From Treponema sp. (lineage in GTDB: Bacteria > Spirochaetota > Spirochaetia > Treponematales > Treponemataceae), in the NCBI GenBank assembly GCA_017392945.1, contig JAFOSK010000031.1, positions 1 through 63,200 on the forward strand: a DNA stretch of 63,200 bases. The letters are read 5' to 3'. Numbering within the stretch: the first letter of the stretch is position 1; every line of letters starts with the position of its first letter. Both the position numbers and the translations under genes were made by a program. The notes under the pieces are model-generated. The model saw only the letters and a program-made list of their open reading frames with translations. It was not told the origin of the DNA and searched no databases. This document shows, piece after piece, positions 33,223 to 42,343 of the stretch.

Positions 33223-34173
33223 ATGAAAAATTTATTAAAGTTCTTATCAAAAATTGTATTGATTTTTGTCTCGTTAAACATATATGCACAAAACGAATTT
33301 AACGAAACAGAAATGGTTATAATTCCAAAAACGGAATATGTGATTGGAAAAGATGTTCAAACATACACAGCAACAAGAACCGTAAACGAATTTTCAATCT
33401 GCAAATACGAGACAACATATTCTCTCTGGTACAAAATACTTTCAGCAGCAAAAAAACTCGGTTATAAATTCCAAAATCCTGGACAGGAAGGCTCTGAAGG
33501 ACGATACGGCAGAGCACCTCAGAAAGAAGCTTATGGACAGCCCGTAACAATGATAAGCTGGTATGACGCAATCGTATGGTGCAATGCATACAGTGAGATA
33601 AGCGGCCTTTCGCCATGCTATCTTTACAAAGGAATCGTAATCCGTGATTCAACAAATACAGCGATGTGCGATCTCGCAGAATGCAACTTTTTTTCAAACG
33701 GATACAGACTCCCGACAGAAGCAGAATGGGAACTCGCAGCCCGCTATCACCCGGAACTGAACGAAAAAGTTGCAACAGGAAATGCAATTTCTTACAGCAC
33801 TCTAATTAGTGAAGAAGACGAACTGACTTATGCATGGATCTGCAATAATTCTGCACAGACACATAAAGTTGGCACAGCAGGAACATTGTTTTCACAGGAT
33901 TCTATAACAGTGCCGGGCAGCGGAAATTCAAATGCCGCAGGCTTATTTGACATGACTGGAAATCTTCTTGAATACTGCTGGGATTGGTATGCAAACTACG
34001 AACCTCAGGAGGAAGGAAAAACAGCCTCAGGTCCAGAGTACGGCAGCAAAAGAATCAGCAGGGGCGGAAGCTGGTCAGAATATACAATCTTCTATCTGAC
34101 TGCAGACCGATACAGTTTTGACCCTAACGAGTGCTACAATTACATGGGATTCAGGGTAGTTCAATCACGATAA
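33223..34173 (+). CDS. Secreted formylglycine-generating-enzyme-like (SUMF1-fold) protein
   Basis: The 316-residue product has a signal peptide (KFLSKIVLIFVSLNIYA-Q) and then the FGE-sulfatase (PF03781) fold: FSICKYETTYSLWYKIL, GQPVTMISWYDAIVWCNAYSE, GYRLPTEAEWELAARY, NSNAAGLFDMTGNLLEYCWDWY, KRISRGGSWSEYTIFY and the final NYMGFRVVQS. The active-site cysteine pair of true FGEs (in the segment after RGGS) is absent: the residues there are WSEY. It is thus likely a non-enzymatic, possibly ligand- or sugar-binding member, as is common in treponemes. It has GGAG 8 nt before the ATG and a TATAAT at about 33196. A hairpin at 34189-34226 follows. Confidence 0.85.
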   Translation: MKNLLKFLSKIVLIFVSLNIYAQNEFNETEMVIIPKTEYVIGKDVQTYTATRTVNEFSICKYETTYSLWYKILSAAKKLGYKFQNPGQEGSEGRYGRAPQKEAYGQPVTMISWYDAIVWCNAYSEISGLSPCYLYKGIVIRDSTNTAMCDLAECNFFSNGYRLPTEAEWELAARYHPELNEKVATGNAISYSTLISEEDELTYAWICNNSAQTHKVGTAGTLFSQDSITVPGSGNSNAAGLFDMTGNLLEYCWDWYANYEPQEEGKTASGPEYGSKRISRGGSWSEYTIFYLTADRYSFDPNECYNYMGFRVVQSR

Positions 34174-34188
34174 AACATACGAGGCAAA

Positions 34189-34226
34189 AAATCCATCGGC
34201 ATTAAACATTTCTGCTGATGGATTTT
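34189..34226. terminator. Bidirectional terminator between FGE-like and metallophosphoesterase genes
   Basis: AAATCCATC (34189-34197) pairs with GATGGATTT (34217-34225). The stem is extended by AAAA on the left and TTTT on the right, so it can act on both strands. Confidence 0.75.
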
Positions 34227-34245
34227 GCAGTTTCCTTTCATTGGG

Positions 34246-34926
34246 CTATATAGAAGCTATTTCCAGATTCTTTATTTCCCACCTACCGGATATCTTTTCT
34301 GCATCAAAGAAGGCATAAGTGCCTTTTTCACCGAAACTTCCAGAATTAACTATTACAGTATCACCGATCTTATCAATTCCAACTCCTTCATGTATGTGAC
34401 CAGTGATTACGATCAAAGGTTTTTTTTCTTCTATAAGGGCTCGGAATTTTTCTGAACCGGCATGAAGTTCTTCGTTTACGGCATCACATTTTGTATTTTT
34501 TGGAGGATTATGACTTATAAGAATAAAATTTGAATAATCATTCTGAAATTCTTCATGATTCATTATATCAAAATCAGAAATAAGATCATCTTCCTCTCGT
34601 TCGTTTGGAGTTTTTCCAGTAAATTTGCTTCCACCACCAGAACCAACGATTGCAAGACCGCCGGTATAATTAAGTACTCGCTCTGCATTTATTCCTGCAT
34701 CTTCAAGCTGCTCAATGAATTCAGGTTCATCACAGTTACCAAGGACGGCATATATTTCATCATGTTTTTTTACAAGGGCATCAAGCACCGGCTTCCCTGT
34801 TTCTGTCTTAAAGCATTCGCAGAAATCTCCTGCAAAAAGAATTGCATCAGCCTTTTCAAACTGTGAGTCAAGCTTATCCAAATCCTCTGTATTTCCATGA
34901 ATATCTGTCAAAACTAAAAATTTCAT
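34246..34926 (-). CDS. Calcineurin-like metallophosphoesterase
   Basis: The 226-residue protein has the five metal-binding blocks of the metallophosphoesterase fold: TDIHGN (D-x-H), FAGDFCE (GD), VLGNCDEPEF (GNxD), LISHNPP (H) and VITGHIHEGVG (GHxH). It resembles archaeal/bacterial YfcE-like phosphodiesterases of about 200-230 residues. The substrate is not known. It begins 9 nt after hisC and is presumably co-transcribed. The ATG has GGA upstream (AAAGGATAGGAGCAG). Confidence 0.9.
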   Translation of the reverse strand: MKFLVLTDIHGNTEDLDKLDSQFEKADAILFAGDFCECFKTETGKPVLDALVKKHDEIYAVLGNCDEPEFIEQLEDAGINAERVLNYTGGLAIVGSGGGSKFTGKTPNEREEDDLISDFDIMNHEEFQNDYSNFILISHNPPKNTKCDAVNEELHAGSEKFRALIEEKKPLIVITGHIHEGVGIDKIGDTVIVNSGSFGEKGTYAFFDAEKISGRWEIKNLEIASI

Positions 34927-34935
34927 AATCTGCTC

Positions 34936-36090
34936 CTATCCTTTTATTTTTTTCATGCTTACCTTAAGTGCATCCATCTGTTCTTTTGTTCCGATCGTTA
35001 CGCGAACATAATCTTCAATTCCTTTTGTAGAAAAATGGCGCACAAGAATGCCATCTTCTTTTATACAGCGGTAGACTTCTTCACCGCTTACGGAAGGATT
35101 TCGTACCAGAACAAAATTCGTTTTTGACGGAATATATTCCCAGCCTTCATCCTTAAGGAACTTCTGGAACTCCTCTCTCTCTTCCGCTACTTTTCTAGCA
35201 CATTCGCAGTAATATGCCGGATTGCGGCATGCTGCAATACCAGCCGTCTGAGCCACAGCATCAATCGGAAAATGATTAAGACTGTTCTTTACCGTCGTAA
35301 TATACTGAACAAGTTCTGGACAAGCTACAATATAGCCCAAGCGCATTCCGGCACCGCAAAGACTCTTACTGAAAGTACGCACAATCAGCAGATTTTTGAA
35401 TTCTGAAAGCAGCGGAATGCATGATTCACCGCCAAAATCACAGTAAGCTTCATCAACTACAAAAATCTGGTCAGGATCGCTCTGTTCCAGCATTTTTCGT
35501 ATATCATTACGGCTTAAAGCAATTCCGCTTGGTGCATTTGGATTTGCAAAAATCAGTCCAGAACCGTTTTTCTTTGCCCTGTAAAGCATATTCTGAACAT
35601 CCAACGACCAGTCCTCCTTCATAGGAACAACGTCTGTTTCTATATTATAAAAACCGGCATAAACAGGATAAAAACTGTATGTAAATTCCGGCAGCACAAG
35701 TTTCTTTCCACTATCGAAAAAAGCATAGAATACAAAAGATAGAACTTCATCACTTCCGTTCCCCGTGTAAATCATGTCAGGTGTAACCGTAAACGGAATA
35801 AGGTCTTTTTCCATAGGTTCAACACTGTCACCATTAACTTTTGCATTGCAAAGGACACCTCCAGTTCTATTAAGCATATCTGCAACCGCTGCATGCAGTT
35901 CAAGCGAATCAGGATCCGGGTAAAGCGCAAGACGCATCGGATTAGTTTTTACAAAATCAATTACCGCAGCCTGAACCGTGGGACTTGGAGGATAAGGATT
36001 TTCATTTGCATTCAATTTTATATATACCCTGTCTTTAGGCTGTTCTCCAGGCACATAAGGGTGAAGATTTTTCATTCTGTCAGATATCAT
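34936..36090 (-). CDS. hisC: Histidinol-phosphate/aromatic aminotransferase
   Basis: This fold-type I PLP enzyme has 384 residues. Motifs are KLNANENPYPPSP, MRLALYPDPDSLELHAAVAD, TGNGSDEVLSF, PEFTYSFYPVYAGFY, LIFANPNAPSGIALSRNDIRK, FVVDEAYCDFGGES, and the PLP lysine in VRTFSKSLCGAGMRLGY. In HisC-family enzymes it converts imidazole-acetol phosphate to histidinol phosphate; without other his genes nearby, a role in aromatic amino acids is also possible. The ATG at 36088-36090 with AGGA 7 nt upstream is chosen; an ATG eight codons earlier has no ribosome site. Confidence 0.93.
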   Translation of the reverse strand: MISDRMKNLHPYVPGEQPKDRVYIKLNANENPYPPSPTVQAAVIDFVKTNPMRLALYPDPDSLELHAAVADMLNRTGGVLCNAKVNGDSVEPMEKDLIPFTVTPDMIYTGNGSDEVLSFVFYAFFDSGKKLVLPEFTYSFYPVYAGFYNIETDVVPMKEDWSLDVQNMLYRAKKNGSGLIFANPNAPSGIALSRNDIRKMLEQSDPDQIFVVDEAYCDFGGESCIPLLSEFKNLLIVRTFSKSLCGAGMRLGYIVACPELVQYITTVKNSLNHFPIDAVAQTAGIAACRNPAYYCECARKVAEEREEFQKFLKDEGWEYIPSKTNFVLVRNPSVSGEEVYRCIKEDGILVRHFSTKGIEDYVRVTIGTKEQMDALKVSMKKIKG

Positions 36091-36208
36091 ATTCAATCCT
36101 GTTTGTAGCGGCATCTGTTTTTCATATATTTTTTTACGAAAACCGCGTTTTATTTATTACATTCTATTCTTATAATCATTTTTATTCAACAAATGAAATA
36201 TTTGCATC

Positions 36209-36237
36209 TTGTGAATAAAATTTTTTGCTATTATAAT
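36209..36237 (+). promoter_or_regulatory. Predicted leaderless promoter of the 36245 gene
   Basis: TTGTGA (36209-36214) and TATAAT (36232-36237) have a 17-nt spacer. The ATG is 7 nt from the -10 and there is no Shine-Dalgarno site. Confidence 0.65.
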
Positions 36238-36244
36238 TGTAGCT

Positions 36245-38152
36245 ATGGCTACTTCTGTAAAATTAGGAACGATTCTGCGTCAATACGCTTTAAAGCAGGA
36301 ATCGGCTTTTGTAAACGTAAAGGAATTCGGTGAGTTTTTAAAAAAATATGCTGCAAAACATCTGGAAGAACAGGCAGAGCTTATACAGTACATCGAAATT
36401 CCAGAAGCCACCCTTGTAAAAGAACTGGAAGATCTTGCGTCAAAGCATGAAGTCTATCTGACTATCCAGGGTGGAAAAAACATTGCAGTAGTCATAACTT
36501 ATTATTCTGTAGTCTATGCCAACAGATACAAAGATATCGGCACAAACATTACAGTTCCATTTCCATCTGCTTCAGATCTGCCTAAGCAGCTTCCTGTAGA
36601 AGCAATGGAAAAACATGAAGCAAGCGAACTTATTCCTCAGCTTCAACAGCATCAGGATCTAAAATCACCTGTTTTATACTGTCTTTTAATGCCGAAGGAT
36701 ATTCCGGCAATTCTTTTTCCTGCATGTGTCCCGGTTCTTTTCCTTACGAGAGCCGCAATGGCAAAAATCCGGCACATGCTCAAAAAAGACGAATACCATG
36801 ACTATTTTCAAAAAAAGCTTAAGAATGCAAATCCTTCAAAAGAAATCGGAGCAACAACGTTCTATAACCGATTCATACAGCATCCTGACAATGCAGATCA
36901 AACTTTTGATCTCAATGGAGATGCATTCTATTTTTGGAATCAGCTGTGCTACTTCATACGTCAGGATTTCGAAAAGATAAAAGACCGCACTGCAGAAGAT
37001 ACAAACGTTCTTCAGGCTATTTCAATCTCCGAAATATGGATGCTTTCTTTGAAAGAAAAAGCAAATGCACAGCAGAAGAAGGCTGATGCCCTAAGAGAAC
37101 TTGAAGCCGCACTTGCAAGACCACCGTATTTCTATTCAATGGACAGCATACTTAAAATAAAAGACTCAAAAGGTGCACTTCTTTACGGACAATATGACGA
37201 AGATGATCTTAAGAATTTCCTTCAAAAACTTACAACAGAAACAGAAAACAACGAGCTTCCTAAAATCCTTGTATTCAAGGTCGACTCAGGTCTGAGATAT
37301 TTTATTTACAAAAAACGAGTTCTTCAGCTGGTAGTACGCCTTGCCAACGAAGCACACGATACAATCGAAAAAGAATTAATTGACAAATGGTTCAACGCGC
37401 TTTCTAATTACCAGAAACTTCCGGAAATGAAAGACCACAAGGCATTTGAAAATGTTCTTAGGGATGAAATCAGGGAGCTTTCTCCTGTACTTTGGGCATT
37501 GCTCAATGCAAATTTTCTTCCCATGCTGAACTACGAAAATGACCATTCAGAAGACGGAAGCACGTTCCATGTTTTTTCTGGAGGAAAGCTTCTGCCTTAC
37601 TCAGAACTGCTCATGATATCAAGCAGTTCAATACTTTCAAGTGCAAAAATCATGCTTCCATTTTGGCATACAATTCCTCTGCTTTCATGGATTATGAGCA
37701 TGTTTCATAACAAGCCACAGAAAAAAACAGGTACTTCCAAAACTTCAAAGGAATTTTCTGCCGATGATATTCCTGACGATTCGCCAAAGCAATCTCCAGG
37801 ACGCTATGTAAATAAAAAAGAAGCCGTTATTGAAGCAGCCCGCAACGTTACTGCAGAATTAGTACCTTACGGCTCTTCAATAGACCGCGAACTTGATTCA
37901 TATCTGAAGCTGTGGAACAAAATGATTACAAAAGAAGCACATGCATCTCTTACCGAAGACGTAAATAGCCTTATAAGGGATTATACAAGAAAGGTAATGA
38001 GAACCATTTCTGCTTCCACTTTTACGGCTGACCGAGTTCGTAGCCTTGCAGAAGCCCTTGTAAAAACTCCGAATATGCAGAAAATCAAGGAAAATGAGGC
38101 TCTGACAATGTATGTAGAGCTTTATATTCTAAGACTTTTGTCTAATTCCTAA
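36245..38152 (+). CDS. Large protein of unknown function, treponeme type
   Basis: The 635-residue product is not assigned to a family by me. No signal peptide is seen; short hydrophobic stretches (LLMPKDIPAILFPACVPVLFL near 160 and IMLPFWHTIPLLSWIMSMF near 480) may be buried or membrane-associated. The N-terminus SVKLGTILRQYALKQESAFVNVKEF is helical, and a Ser/Pro/Lys-rich linker (KPQKKTGTSKTSKEFSADDI) separates a final helical domain of about 120 residues. The codon and composition profile match flanking genes. Leaderless-type promoter. It recalls the 568-residue unknown at 7219 in size and style, but I cannot show homology. Confidence 0.7.
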   Translation: MATSVKLGTILRQYALKQESAFVNVKEFGEFLKKYAAKHLEEQAELIQYIEIPEATLVKELEDLASKHEVYLTIQGGKNIAVVITYYSVVYANRYKDIGTNITVPFPSASDLPKQLPVEAMEKHEASELIPQLQQHQDLKSPVLYCLLMPKDIPAILFPACVPVLFLTRAAMAKIRHMLKKDEYHDYFQKKLKNANPSKEIGATTFYNRFIQHPDNADQTFDLNGDAFYFWNQLCYFIRQDFEKIKDRTAEDTNVLQAISISEIWMLSLKEKANAQQKKADALRELEAALARPPYFYSMDSILKIKDSKGALLYGQYDEDDLKNFLQKLTTETENNELPKILVFKVDSGLRYFIYKKRVLQLVVRLANEAHDTIEKELIDKWFNALSNYQKLPEMKDHKAFENVLRDEIRELSPVLWALLNANFLPMLNYENDHSEDGSTFHVFSGGKLLPYSELLMISSSSILSSAKIMLPFWHTIPLLSWIMSMFHNKPQKKTGTSKTSKEFSADDIPDDSPKQSPGRYVNKKEAVIEAARNVTAELVPYGSSIDRELDSYLKLWNKMITKEAHASLTEDVNSLIRDYTRKVMRTISASTFTADRVRSLAEALVKTPNMQKIKENEALTMYVELYILRLLSNS

Positions 38153-38289
38153 AAAAAATCTGGGAAATGCATTTTTCTTACAATATCCTCGTTATATAAA
38201 GTGTCGGTTAATTACATTAGCCGCCGTGCTTGTTCCGGCCGGACAATGCATATTTCATCTGCCTGAATCAGGCCAATACGAGGTATAAA

Positions 38290-38754
38290 ATGAATCAGTT
38301 GAATTCCATCATCATTGAAGGAAATGTAACCAGAGACGCAGAATCAAAAGAGACTGCAAACGGACACAAAGTATGCAATATTCCTGTTGCTGTAAACCGC
38401 TTCTACAAAAATTCAAGCGGAGAAGGCGTAAACGAAGTTTCGTATTTTAATGTAGAAACTTTTGGAAAGATGGCAGAAGTATGCGAAGAAAAATGTAAAA
38501 AAGGACACGGAATCCGTGTGGTCGGAAGACTTAAACAGAGCCGCTGGCAGACATCGGAAGGAAAAACTTCAAGCCGCGTTTCAATCATTGCCGAACACGT
38601 TGAATTCAAAAAATGGGTTTCAACAGAAAAAGCTGAATCAGAAGAAAAAAAAGAAGACCTGACTGCAATGCGTGACGCAAATATTGCTGCATGCAACCAA
38701 GTCTCAACTGAAGAAGATAATATTGATATTCCAGAAGAGGAACTTGTCTTCTAG
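38290..38754 (+). CDS. ssb: Single-stranded DNA-binding protein
   Basis: The 154-residue protein has an OB-fold with MNQLNSIIIEGNVTRDAESK, VCNIPVAVNRFYKN, VSYFNVETFGKMAEVC, GHGIRVVGRLKQSRW and VSIIAEHVEF. It ends in an acidic tail with terminal PEEELVF, a variant of the SSB interaction tip (DDDIPF type). The ATG at 38290 has GAGGT 8 nt upstream. It is convergent with the U32 gene, with 8 nt between their ends. The 38153-38289 spacer contains a GTTCCGGCCGGAC palindrome of unknown significance. Confidence 0.93.
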   Translation: MNQLNSIIIEGNVTRDAESKETANGHKVCNIPVAVNRFYKNSSGEGVNEVSYFNVETFGKMAEVCEEKCKKGHGIRVVGRLKQSRWQTSEGKTSSRVSIIAEHVEFKKWVSTEKAESEEKKEDLTAMRDANIAACNQVSTEEDNIDIPEEELVF

Positions 38755-38762
38755 CTTAAAGC

Positions 38763-41102
38763 CTACCGTCTGCCCTTACGGCCCTTCCCTTTGTGAACCG
38801 CTCTTCCATAAGAACCGGCTCCATTGGAACCAGGCCGTTTTGAGCCACCACGGAAGTTCTCCTGTTGGTAAGAATATGCAGCAGCCGGAGTTTTTTTGCC
38901 CTGCTGAGCCATTCTGGCTGCTGCAGCACGCTCGTTACTTGCCTTATATTCTTCTATCTGCTGAGGATTGTAAAAACCGTCCTTCCAGTTAAATCTGGAA
39001 ACTTCCGGCAACACCTGCTTTTTGAAAAGAGATGCAGAAACATTCTTAATCTGTCCTTTTGTAAGACTAATTTTGGAAAAATCAATCAGCATACGCTTAA
39101 AACCAGCCTGTGACAGGAACTCAGTCTTATCAAGTAGAGAAAACGGAAGTTCCGGCATTACAAATGAACCGTCTTTTGAAGAAGCCACTTTAAATTCCGT
39201 TCCTTCCTTATCAGAGAAGAACGTAAATCCGTAGCTTTCGGGAAGCTTAAAGCGCATTCTAAATAGTGTCGGATACGCAAAAACAGGCACAAGAACACGT
39301 TCTCTAACAGATTCATCAAAAGTAGCCTCAAGATTTCTTCGGGAATTTTCATAAGGCATTATAAATGCGCCTATATCATGATTTTCAAACCAGGAAACAG
39401 CCCATCTATTGAATGTATACAGGTAAGGACCTGCTATCATTTTTACATTTTTTCCCTTTAGAAACTGAATATGAGCAATATTATTCACAACAAACTGCGA
39501 ATAGCCCGACTCAATCAAACTTTCAAGTTCGACGGCAAGTCCATTTTCTACTGATGCCGGACAATATGGATCAAGCGAAATATAAGTTGCCTTTTTTGAG
39601 ATAGGAAGAACGGTTTTTCCGTTCAAAAGATCTTCTTTTGTATCAGACGTATATTCAATAATCAATCGGACAGGATGCAATGCCTGGGCAATAAATACAT
39701 CCGCAATTGTAGAAACCTGAACATAAATTCCTTCCGGAAAGTACGCAAGTTCTTTCTTTTCTACAGGAGTAAGATCAAGAATCGGAAGCATTTCATCCAG
39801 CGGTTGACGGCGGAATCTGCTTAAATCGCCCGGTAAAACCCTGTTATAACGCTTTGACATTGATTTAATCTGAAGAAGATATACACTGTCACCCGGCTTA
39901 AATCCAGCAGGAATGTCTATCCAGCGCTTTCCGTCCTCATCAATTTCTACAGCCCTAATTTTATGGCTTGCACGACCAGTATCTGTTCTTGTATGCAGAC
40001 GGATCGAATCACCCAGATCTGGATCGTAAGACCCACCTGCAATGTGAGCCTGAACAATTCTTAGAGAAGCCGGATCTGCATCTGGGGCAGCAGACTGATT
40101 CACCTGCTCAATAAGTTCATCCGGTGCTTTTCTTGTATTCTGAATTGTACCAAGATAAATACCTGTACCACCTGCCTGATCAGGATTAAGTATTTTTGCT
40201 CCGGCATTTTCAACGCCTTCGCCAATTTCCTTAAACCCATACCAATAATCTGTCTTTGTTCTGGCAAAATCACCGGCCAACATTCGTTTTCCAGCAGCTA
40301 CAGCTCCCTTCCGGTCTTCTTTATAGTGATCAATAACATAACGGTATGCAGCAACAACACTGCCGACATATTCCGCACTCTTCATCCGTCCTTCAATCTT
40401 AAAGGAATCCACACCCATTTCGCATAGTTCAGGAATATGTTCAATAAGCTGCATATCACAAGGAGAAAAATAATACCCCTGCTTAATTCCTTCTGGATAT
40501 TCGGCTGTGTAGTATCGGCGGCATGCCTGAGTACACATACCCCTATTCGCAGATTTTCCGCCGAGGAAGCTTGAAAAAAGACAGAGACCGCTTTCACTTA
40601 CGCATAGTGCTCCGTGAACAAACATTTCTATCTGAGCTTTTGTATTTTCTTTTACAGCACGAATTTCATCCAGACCAAGCTCCCTGGCCAGCACAACTCG
40701 CTTAAGACCATCTTTATAAAGGAGATTTGCTGCGGCCGCACTTTCTACGTTCATCTGAGTAGATGCATGAAGTTCCAAATCAGGAAAGAATTCCTGACAC
40801 ATGCGTACAACAGCCATATCCTGAACGATAAGTCCGTCTGGTCCGACCTTATTCAAGTATGAAAGGAACCTGTAAAGACGCTCAGTTTCACGTTCTTCAC
40901 AGACTGTATTCACTGTTACATAAATCTTCTTATTCAGCCGATGAACAGAATTGACCGCAGCCTCAAACTGATTCCAGGCAAAATTAGAAGTTCTAAGCCG
41001 TGCATTAAAACTCTTTAATCCAAGATATACAGCATCAGCTCCTTCACCAATAGCTGCATCCAAAGACTCAATATTACCCGCAGGCGCTAATAATTCACAC
41101 AT
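38763..41102 (-). CDS. Peptidase U32 family protein (TrhP/RlhA-like RNA hydroxylation type)
   Basis: The 779-residue protein has an N-terminal U32 domain: LLAPAGNIESLDAAIGEGADAVYLGL, KIYVTVNTVCEE, VQDMAVVRM, LHASTQMNVES, VLARELGLDEI and the Cys-rich signature MFVHGALCVSESGLCLFSS followed by NRGMCTQACRR. In E. coli, U32 members TrhP and RlhA hydroxylate tRNA uridine 34 and 23S rRNA; others were described as collagenases. The long C-terminal extension has a second domain and a strongly basic tail (RGGSKRPGS...KGKGRKGRR), consistent with RNA binding. The ATG lacks a Shine-Dalgarno site, with a weak TAAACT 7 nt upstream. Confidence 0.88.
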   Translation of the reverse strand: MCELLAPAGNIESLDAAIGEGADAVYLGLKSFNARLRTSNFAWNQFEAAVNSVHRLNKKIYVTVNTVCEERETERLYRFLSYLNKVGPDGLIVQDMAVVRMCQEFFPDLELHASTQMNVESAAAANLLYKDGLKRVVLARELGLDEIRAVKENTKAQIEMFVHGALCVSESGLCLFSSFLGGKSANRGMCTQACRRYYTAEYPEGIKQGYYFSPCDMQLIEHIPELCEMGVDSFKIEGRMKSAEYVGSVVAAYRYVIDHYKEDRKGAVAAGKRMLAGDFARTKTDYWYGFKEIGEGVENAGAKILNPDQAGGTGIYLGTIQNTRKAPDELIEQVNQSAAPDADPASLRIVQAHIAGGSYDPDLGDSIRLHTRTDTGRASHKIRAVEIDEDGKRWIDIPAGFKPGDSVYLLQIKSMSKRYNRVLPGDLSRFRRQPLDEMLPILDLTPVEKKELAYFPEGIYVQVSTIADVFIAQALHPVRLIIEYTSDTKEDLLNGKTVLPISKKATYISLDPYCPASVENGLAVELESLIESGYSQFVVNNIAHIQFLKGKNVKMIAGPYLYTFNRWAVSWFENHDIGAFIMPYENSRRNLEATFDESVRERVLVPVFAYPTLFRMRFKLPESYGFTFFSDKEGTEFKVASSKDGSFVMPELPFSLLDKTEFLSQAGFKRMLIDFSKISLTKGQIKNVSASLFKKQVLPEVSRFNWKDGFYNPQQIEEYKASNERAAAARMAQQGKKTPAAAYSYQQENFRGGSKRPGSNGAGSYGRAVHKGKGRKGRR

Positions 41103-41130
41103 AAGGGTGAGTTTAACACATTATGAATTA

Positions 41131-42165
41131 TTATTCTATCGTTATGTCAAAATCTATTTTACCCGGCGTTTCTCCATTTGCATTGGAAACTGTCCAAAAA
41201 TCTGCGGATTTTCCTTTTTCTCTTTTTATAATTGATTTTGAAGCAGTAAGACCATCAATACAGATTGCTTCAGAAACAGAACTTCCATTCCATACTCCCG
41301 ACTCTTTCAGTCTTTTAGCCATCGATGCCATAAAATCAGTTTTCCATTCCGTAGAATCTGATTTTGCATAGCACACACCGTCTATAAATTCATCAGTGAA
41401 TGAATTAACAAGGCATATTACGTCCATATCATCACCAAGATGGGAAGAATCACCTTCTTCCCATAAATCTCTTGCAGTGTCAGATGAATAATATTCAGTA
41501 GAAAGATTCAGTTTTTCTTCAAGTTCATTTACTGCACCTTCTGTTTTTGAGCGCAAATGAACCACAACTACCTCGCCCTTTCGCACCTCTACAGCCGGAA
41601 ACTCGTAGACTTTATCGATTCCGTCATACGCACTCCGCAGTTCCACCCCGGCTAAATTGCCGTCGGTTCTTACAAAAAATTCAACGTATTCACCCTTATA
41701 CAAAATCCCAGCCTTTCTTTTAGAACTGGTATATTTAGGATGTATCTCGGTTATTTCTAACTCAGGAATATTTTCATTAAAGCCTTTGAACGGAAGTGAA
41801 AAAGTCAAACTATTTCCTATAGAATCCTTTACAATGCCCATAAACTTATAATCTGTTCCTGCCGTACATTTCCGGTCAAAGGATATATCATAGACCCAGT
41901 ATTCTTTATCTTCAGAAACGAATGAGAGTTTCGAAGAAACAACTAGCATCTCTGGAACTACAGAACAATTCTGTAGATTCACATTTTTCGAAAACGTAAT
42001 TGATGCAGTTTCAGCCCCTGTCACGCAAAATGCTTTTATAACTGGACATTCATAATCTTCCACACAATATAGCATTATCCCCTTTTCTGAAAGTCTGCAG
42101 GAAACAGGACTCACAATAAAAAGAACAATTCCCGTAATTACAACGGCCTTAATAAACGAATACAT
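41131..42165 (-). CDS. Predicted lipoprotein with lamin-tail-like domain
   Basis: The 344-residue product has a hydrophobic N-terminus ending in IVSPVSC, a plausible spirochaete lipobox with Cys at about residue 23. The middle (LEITEIHPKYTSS...KGEYVEFFVRTDGNLAGVEL...) resembles the lamin-tail domain (LTD, an Ig-like fold found in secreted treponemal proteins), and the first ~110 residues look like another Ig-like module. The C-terminal part has WEEGDSSHLGDDMDVICLV and FIDGVCYAKSD. A surface or periplasmic location is inferred. Start has AGGGGTGAAAA upstream. Specific function unknown. Confidence 0.7.
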   Translation of the reverse strand: MYSFIKAVVITGIVLFIVSPVSCRLSEKGIMLYCVEDYECPVIKAFCVTGAETASITFSKNVNLQNCSVVPEMLVVSSKLSFVSEDKEYWVYDISFDRKCTAGTDYKFMGIVKDSIGNSLTFSLPFKGFNENIPELEITEIHPKYTSSKRKAGILYKGEYVEFFVRTDGNLAGVELRSAYDGIDKVYEFPAVEVRKGEVVVVHLRSKTEGAVNELEEKLNLSTEYYSSDTARDLWEEGDSSHLGDDMDVICLVNSFTDEFIDGVCYAKSDSTEWKTDFMASMAKRLKESGVWNGSSVSEAICIDGLTASKSIIKREKGKSADFWTVSNANGETPGKIDFDITIE

Positions 42166-42278
42166 TTTTCACCCCTATAAAGTTTGCCGGACATACAGAG
42201 TCACTTCGAAAAACTTAAGCCCTTCAGAATGATCCCTATTTATATATAGGAGATTTAATAAAAAAAATGCATTTCCCT

Positions 42279-42320
42279 AAAAAAAACGCGGATTCAGGAA
42301 ATCTGAATCCGCGCTTTTTT
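42279..42320 (-). terminator. Terminator after the DUF2259-like gene
   Basis: CGCGGATTCAG (42287-42297) and CTGAATCCGCG (42303-42313) form an 11-bp perfect stem with a 5-nt loop, flanked by eight A on the left (T-run for the minus strand) and six T on the right. It is the strongest hairpin in the window. Confidence 0.9.
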
Positions 42321-42343
42321 CAATTTGTCTATTCTATTCAGAA

